Shown here: piece after piece, positions 59,798 to 64,000 of the stretch
How positions within the stretch are numbered: position 1 is the first letter of the stretch
Layout of the letters: each line of letters opens with the position of its first letter
Source of the DNA: Prochlorococcus marinus bv. HNLC1
Lineage (GTDB): Bacteria; Cyanobacteriota; Cyanobacteriia; PCC-6307; Cyanobiaceae
Length of the DNA: 64,000 nucleotides
NCBI GenBank assembly: GCA_000218705.1
Contig: GL947594.1
Span: 957,848 to 1,021,847 of the forward strand
Direction of reading: 5' to 3'
The notes under the pieces: model-generated
Seen by the model: only the letters and a program-made list of their open reading frames with translations
Told to the model about the DNA's origin: nothing
Databases searched by the model: none
Translations under genes and position numbers: made by a program

Positions 59798-61030
59798 CTA
59801 AAAATCAGCCTGTAAAGCAATAAGTGCCGATCCAAATGAAGTTGATTTATTAGAGTTTATAATAGGGATTTTTAGTGTTTTCTCTCTTATTGATTTCCAC
59901 TGTGGGTTTTTTGAACCACCCCCTATCGTAATTATTTTTTTAGGAAAATATCCTGAAAGAGTTTTAAGTTTTTGCCATCCTTTTAATTCAATCTTAGCTA
60001 AACCTTCAAGTAATCCATGTAGAAATAATGCATCACTAACAGGTCTTGGTTTAATTATTGGCTTTAAGTATGGATCATTAGTGGGGAATCTTTCTCCTGG
60101 AGAGTTTAAAGGAAGATAATTAAGAGTTGTTTTTTTTCTTGGATTTATTTGTTGACTTAATTCTTTAATTTCTAAATCAGAGAAAAATTTTGATAAAACT
60201 CCACAGCCAGCATTAGAAGATCCACCGCATATCCAATCACCATTAACTCTATGCATTGTAATTCCAGGGTGGCTAAAAGTTTTTTTAATTATTTTTTTTA
60301 AAACAATTGTCGTACCTAAGATTGTTAATCCCTCATTTTCTTTTACTTGAGCAGCTATAAATGCTGCATTTGAATCAGTAGTTCCAGAAATTAGTAAAAG
60401 ATGCTCACTAGTTCCAAGTAAATTTGCAATTGATTGATTAATTTTTCCTAAAATGCTTCCACTTTTCTTTATTACTGGTATTGATTTTGTTAAAGAAAAT
60501 GATTCGAAACTTTCAGGCCATGATTTGTTTGCAATATTCCAACCAAGTTTTACATTATTACCTTCTTCGCCGAAGCTCCAATCATTTAAAAACCATCCTG
60601 ATATCCAATCTGCTTGATGCCTTAAAATAATATTGTCACCAAAAGTATCAATTAATTTAATCGCTTTTGCCAAGCTACTATATGGGTTATTTAAGAATTT
60701 ATCTTCCCCAGCAATTAAATTTAGTTTTTTAGAATTTGAAGTGCATGCTTCGTTATAAGGTATTGAATTTCCTAAAGGAATGCCATTTGATCTACAAGGT
60801 ACTAGTGTTCCTGAAGTCCCAGAAATAGATAATCTTGATAAATTTATTTTTATTTGAATTGGTATTCCTTCAAATAATTTAATACAAGAATTTATCCATC
60901 CTTCTGGATTTTTAAATTCATAATTATAAATGCAAGAATCTTCAAAAATGATCTCTTTGGATTTATCGATAATAGATATTCTGGCTCCGCTAGATCCAAA
61001 ATCTAAGCCTCCAAAATATTCATTAGTCAT
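59798..61030 (-). CDS. FGGY-family carbohydrate kinase
   Basis: A 410-residue kinase of the actin-like ATPase fold. Seen: YFGGLDFGSSGARISIIDKS (phosphate 1), SISGTSGTLVP, LLISGTTDSNAAFIAAQ (phosphate 2 and catalytic Asp region) and KKIITIGGGSKNPQWKSI (adenosine motif). It is shorter than typical xylulokinase (about 480-500). Sugar substrate unknown; xylulose or ribulose kinase-like is a guess. The start shares one base with the metK stop (TAATG), so the two genes are co-translated. Confidence 0.88.
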   Translation of the reverse strand: MTNEYFGGLDFGSSGARISIIDKSKEIIFEDSCIYNYEFKNPEGWINSCIKLFEGIPIQIKINLSRLSISGTSGTLVPCRSNGIPLGNSIPYNEACTSNSKKLNLIAGEDKFLNNPYSSLAKAIKLIDTFGDNIILRHQADWISGWFLNDWSFGEEGNNVKLGWNIANKSWPESFESFSLTKSIPVIKKSGSILGKINQSIANLLGTSEHLLLISGTTDSNAAFIAAQVKENEGLTILGTTIVLKKIIKKTFSHPGITMHRVNGDWICGGSSNAGCGVLSKFFSDLEIKELSQQINPRKKTTLNYLPLNSPGERFPTNDPYLKPIIKPRPVSDALFLHGLLEGLAKIELKGWQKLKTLSGYFPKKIITIGGGSKNPQWKSIREKTLKIPIINSNKSTSFGSALIALQADF

Positions 61031-62280
61031 TAAATAATTTTTGAGTAATTTTCAGCAAATTTTATTAAATCTTTTACCTTCTCATCTACATTTTCCCACG
61101 GCAAAGATAAATCTTCTCTCCCAAAATGTCCATAAGCCGCAGTTTTAACAAAAAATTCACCACCCATTTTCTTAGGTAAATTTCTTAAATCAAATTCCTC
61201 TAGAATTGAGGCAGGTCTTAGATCAAAATTATTTTTAATAATCTCAATCAAGTCAGGTTGAGAATATATTCCGGTTCCAAAAGTTTCTATAAGTATTGAT
61301 ATTGGATTAGCTACACCAATTGCGTAACTTAATTGAACTTCAGCTTTTTTAGCAAATTTTGCTTTAACAATTGATTTTGCAACGTATCTTGCAGCATAAG
61401 CTGCTGATCTATCAACTTTTGTAGGATCTTTCCCTGAGAAAGCTCCACCACCATGCCTGGCATACCCTCCATAAGTATCAACAATAATTTTTCTACCAGT
61501 TAAACCTGCATCACCCTGAGGTCCTCCTACTACAAATTTTCCTGTAGGATTAACAAGAAATCTTGTCTTTTCTTTTTGAGGTTTTATCTCTAAGTCATGA
61601 GTAGCTGGAAGTACTACTTTATCCCAAAGATCTTTGGTTATTTTTTCTCTTATTTCTTTTTCATTTGTTAATCCTTCTACTTCAGAAAGGTGTTGTGTCG
61701 AAATTAAAATTGTGTTAATTGATTCTGGTTTGTCTTCTTGATAATTAACACTTACTTGAGTTTTACCATCAGGTAAGAGATAGTTAAGAATATTTTCATG
61801 TCTAATTTTTGATAGTTGTCTAGCTAATCTATGTGCCAAGCTAATTGGTAGAGGCATTAACTCAGGTGTTTCATCGCAAGCATAACCAAACATTATCCCT
61901 TGATCCCCTGCTCCAATATTATTTTTGGCATCCTCGTTATTATCGTCAGCTTCATCTACTCCTTGAGCGATGTCAGGAGACTGTTCGTCCAGCGCTACCA
62001 AAACGGCACAGCTATTTGCGTCAAAGCCTCCAGCTTTAAAACCTTTATACCCAATTTGATCAATTACATTTCTTGCGATTTTGATGTAATCAACTTTTGC
62101 TTTGGTTGTAATCTCTCCTGTTAATAGACAAAGACCAGTATTTACTACTGTCTCGCATGCTACTCTGCTGGAAGGATCTTGATAAAGAAGAGCATCAAGC
62201 ACCGCATCACTTATTTGATCACATATTTTATCTGGATGACCTTCTGTAACTGATTCAGAAGTAAAGACAAAATTACTCAT
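61030..62280 (-). CDS. metK: S-adenosylmethionine synthetase
   Basis: Makes SAM from methionine and ATP. Motifs: [23 protein letters not shown] at the start, [37 protein letters not shown] and [23 protein letters not shown] (each seen in full). 416 residues, full length. No SAM riboswitch-like structure is visible in the 137-bp upstream spacer. The FGGY kinase follows with a 1-bp overlap, and mtnP at 48 kb recycles the by-product of SAM use. Confidence 0.98.
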   Translation of the reverse strand: MSNFVFTSESVTEGHPDKICDQISDAVLDALLYQDPSSRVACETVVNTGLCLLTGEITTKAKVDYIKIARNVIDQIGYKGFKAGGFDANSCAVLVALDEQSPDIAQGVDEADDNNEDAKNNIGAGDQGIMFGYACDETPELMPLPISLAHRLARQLSKIRHENILNYLLPDGKTQVSVNYQEDKPESINTILISTQHLSEVEGLTNEKEIREKITKDLWDKVVLPATHDLEIKPQKEKTRFLVNPTGKFVVGGPQGDAGLTGRKIIVDTYGGYARHGGGAFSGKDPTKVDRSAAYAARYVAKSIVKAKFAKKAEVQLSYAIGVANPISILIETFGTGIYSQPDLIEIIKNNFDLRPASILEEFDLRNLPKKMGGEFFVKTAAYGHFGREDLSLPWENVDEKVKDLIKFAENYSKII

Positions 62281-62417
62281 TTTATAATTTACTCATTTGT
62301 TTTAGGTTAACAAAATAGTTAGACAATTGTTTTATTTATCTTTATTTTAATGATTTAGAGTATTTTAATTGGATAAATTAATTTCTATAATATTTTATTA
62401 ATATGATTTAGAATTGA

Positions 62418-63512
62418 TTATTCATTTTCAGTGAGTGTTGTAGCTAATTGTTCTTCATTCTCATCTGTTTGCTCAAATAACATTTGCTTATATTTTGCAG
62501 CCATCTCTTCAGCTTTATTAAAGACTTTTTGAGGGTCCGTGAGCATATCACCGGGTTCAGGTTCTAAAGCTTTTGTAGAAAGTGAAATTCTCCCTCTTTC
62601 AGAATCTAAATCTATTATCATAACTTTCATTTGATCATTAACGTTTAAAACATTATGTGGAGTTTCAATATGCTCGTGACTAATTTCAGAAATATGAAGC
62701 AGTCCACTTACTCCACCAATATCTATAAATGCTCCGTAAGGTTTAATTCCTTTCACTGAGCCCACAACTACTTCACCGACTTCTAATCTATTCATTTTCT
62801 TCTCAACCAATGCCCTTCTATGACTTAGTACTAATCGGTTCCTTTCTTCGTCAACTTCTAAAAATTTTAATGGCAAATATTCTCCCTCAAGGTCTTCTTT
62901 TATTTTGCGTGCACTAATATGAGAGCCAGGTATAAAACCTCTTAAACCTTCTACTCTTACTAAAGCGCCACCTCTATTTGTAGCAAAAACTTCAGAATAA
63001 ATAGTTGCATCCTCTTTCTGTAATTGTCTAACTCTTTCCCAAGCTCTCTGGTATTCAATTCTTCTGATTGATAATGCAAGTTGCCCATCTTCGTTCTCTT
63101 CAGTCATTATGAAGAATTCTCTTGACTCAGAGGGCTGTAATACATCACTTAATCCCTCTACTCTATTAATAGAGACTTCTTGCATTGGCATAAATGCTGC
63201 AGTTTTTGCTCCGATATCTATCATCGCTCCCTTTGGTTCGAGAGCGAAAACTGTTCCTTTTACAAGATCTCCAGGCTTGAAATTATAGTCATACTTTCCT
63301 AATAAAGAAGCAAATTCCTCTTGAGTAAAACCAGCATTTTCTAAATCATTATTTCTTCTACTAGAAGATTCGTCTGCAGAAGGTATATCTTTATCTTTGT
63401 AAGTTAATTCAGAACTCGAAGTGCTAGCTGAGTTTGTTCCATCCTCTTTTACATCTAATGTGTTTACCTCACCAGTTGATTCTGTTGATGTCTCGGGAGA
63501 ATTTTCGTTCAT
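62418..63512 (-). CDS. rpsA: 30S ribosomal protein S1
   Basis: Three S1 RNA-binding repeats: FKPGDLVKGTVFALEPKGAMIDIG, NRGGALVRVEGLRGFIPGSHIS, and GEVVVGSVKGIKPYGAFIDIGGVSGLLHISEIS (each in part). An acidic, low-complexity N-terminus of about 70 residues precedes them. The short three-repeat form is normal for cyanobacteria and plastids. I chose ATG 63512 (MNENSPETS, 364 residues) rather than the TTG further upstream. nrdR lies upstream on the same strand. Confidence 0.94.
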   Translation of the reverse strand: MNENSPETSTESTGEVNTLDVKEDGTNSASTSSSELTYKDKDIPSADESSSRRNNDLENAGFTQEEFASLLGKYDYNFKPGDLVKGTVFALEPKGAMIDIGAKTAAFMPMQEVSINRVEGLSDVLQPSESREFFIMTEENEDGQLALSIRRIEYQRAWERVRQLQKEDATIYSEVFATNRGGALVRVEGLRGFIPGSHISARKIKEDLEGEYLPLKFLEVDEERNRLVLSHRRALVEKKMNRLEVGEVVVGSVKGIKPYGAFIDIGGVSGLLHISEISHEHIETPHNVLNVNDQMKVMIIDLDSERGRISLSTKALEPEPGDMLTDPQKVFNKAEEMAAKYKQMLFEQTDENEEQLATTLTENE

Positions 63513-63614
63513 TTGATTTAAGCAGTCTACCTTAGGTAGTGAGAAAGGGGTGTATTCAGCCTGCAATATAAATACACTAAATTGTGTATATTCTACACTT
63601 TAATATGCTTAATT

Positions 63615-64000
63615 TTAGAGAATTGAAGCTAATTCATTCTTAGATGTATTTTTCAAAGATTGAAGAGTTGCAATAAAATCCTTAACTCCATTAAATTTTC
63701 TATAAACTGATGCAAATCTTATGTAGGCAACCTCATTTTCATTTCTAAGATTATCAAGAATTAATTCTCCAATCTCTGAAGATTTAATATCTTTATTTGA
63801 GTCTTGAATAATTTGTGATTCTATAGAGTCAACAAAATTAAGTATGGACTCACTTGAAAAAGTTGTTTTTTCACAAGCACGTGATATCCCTCTAATTAGT
63901 TTATCTTTATTAAAAAGTTCTCTACTTCCATCTTTTTTATTACTGCTATTGGCATTGATTCAATTCTTTCATAAGTAGTAAATCTTGAACTGCAATTTAA
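63615..64000 (-). CDS. nrdR: Transcriptional repressor NrdR, partial, one frameshift
   Basis: Runs off the right edge; the N-terminal zinc ribbon start is cut. Visible: [24 protein letters not shown] (end of zinc ribbon and start of ATP-cone), [34 protein letters not shown] near the C-terminus. NrdR represses ribonucleotide reductase genes in response to (d)ATP. The frame breaks near 63937: an A6 run should be A7 to read [11 protein letters not shown]. This one-base homopolymer loss is probably a sequence error. Confidence 0.88.

Noticed and set aside
62281-62417. Possible SAM riboswitch upstream of metK
   Set aside because: The spacer is almost pure A/T with no multi-helix junction or conserved SAM-box bases, and no terminator.

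Overview
This window looks like a core-genome segment of a high-light Prochlorococcus (marine picocyanobacterium). The evidence is very AT-rich DNA (roughly 30 % G+C by eye), tightly packed genes with many 1-30 bp overlaps, the photosystem II genes psbH/psbN/psbI, psbK, psbE/psbL/psbJ, ntcA and amt1, ndhC-K-J, chlD, and the reduced phycoerythrin remnant cpeB + cpeS with no cpeA in sight. No prophage, insertion sequence, CRISPR array or large foreign island is visible. The gene order matches what I recall of the backbone shared by high-light Prochlorococcus.

Layout. 1-2.7 kb: dcd (partial) and a BtuR-like protein with a degenerate P-loop, divergent from ntcA. 2.7-6.7 kb: RuvC-like nuclease, pth, psbH/psbN/psbI and a badly frameshifted LptD-like outer-membrane gene. 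6.7-11.4 kb: leuD-leuC-cinA-glyA and tRNA-Arg. 11.7-20.5 kb: murJ, sfsA, the ammonium transporter amt1 behind an excellent NtcA box, ispH, DoxX, purH, an esterase and DUF3155. 20.5-26.4 kb: a soluble histidine kinase behind a perfect 8+8 palindrome, cobS, tgt, psbK, a Gfo/Idh/MocA oxidoreductase, CorC-like protein, tRNA-Met. 26.5-39 kb: pyrE-ygfZ, RecB-like nuclease, phosphohexomutase, rdgB, carotenoid oxygenase, hisB, fabI, a redoxin, DegT aminotransferase, photolyase, NUDIX, folK. 39-46 kb: chlD, an Mla-type lipid transporter pair, a YvcK/CofD-like protein, ndhJ-K-C. 46-48.4 kb: a photosystem II assembly cluster (rubredoxin, ycf48, psbE, psbL, psbJ). 48.4-56.8 kb: mtnP, SelD fusion, cca/pcnB, pcrA/uvrD, cpeB/cpeS. 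56.8-59.7 kb: the least core-like part, with small proteins of unknown function next to tRNA-Phe. 59.8-64 kb: FGGY kinase, metK, rpsA, nrdR (partial).

Two anomalies dominate. First, at least 17 single-base-type frameshifts interrupt a dozen otherwise well conserved genes, including chlD (inside its Walker A motif), ycf48, selD, phrB and nrdR. Most sit in short homopolymers, which points to consensus or sequencing error rather than gene decay. Second, psbF (cytochrome b559 beta), expected between psbE and psbL, is not there: only 109 non-coding bases separate the two genes. Nothing here is a clearly new system. The best biological leads are the degenerate-P-loop BtuR homologue, the palindrome upstream of the histidine kinase, the tandem small paralogues beside tRNA-Phe, and the small gene coupled to cpeS.
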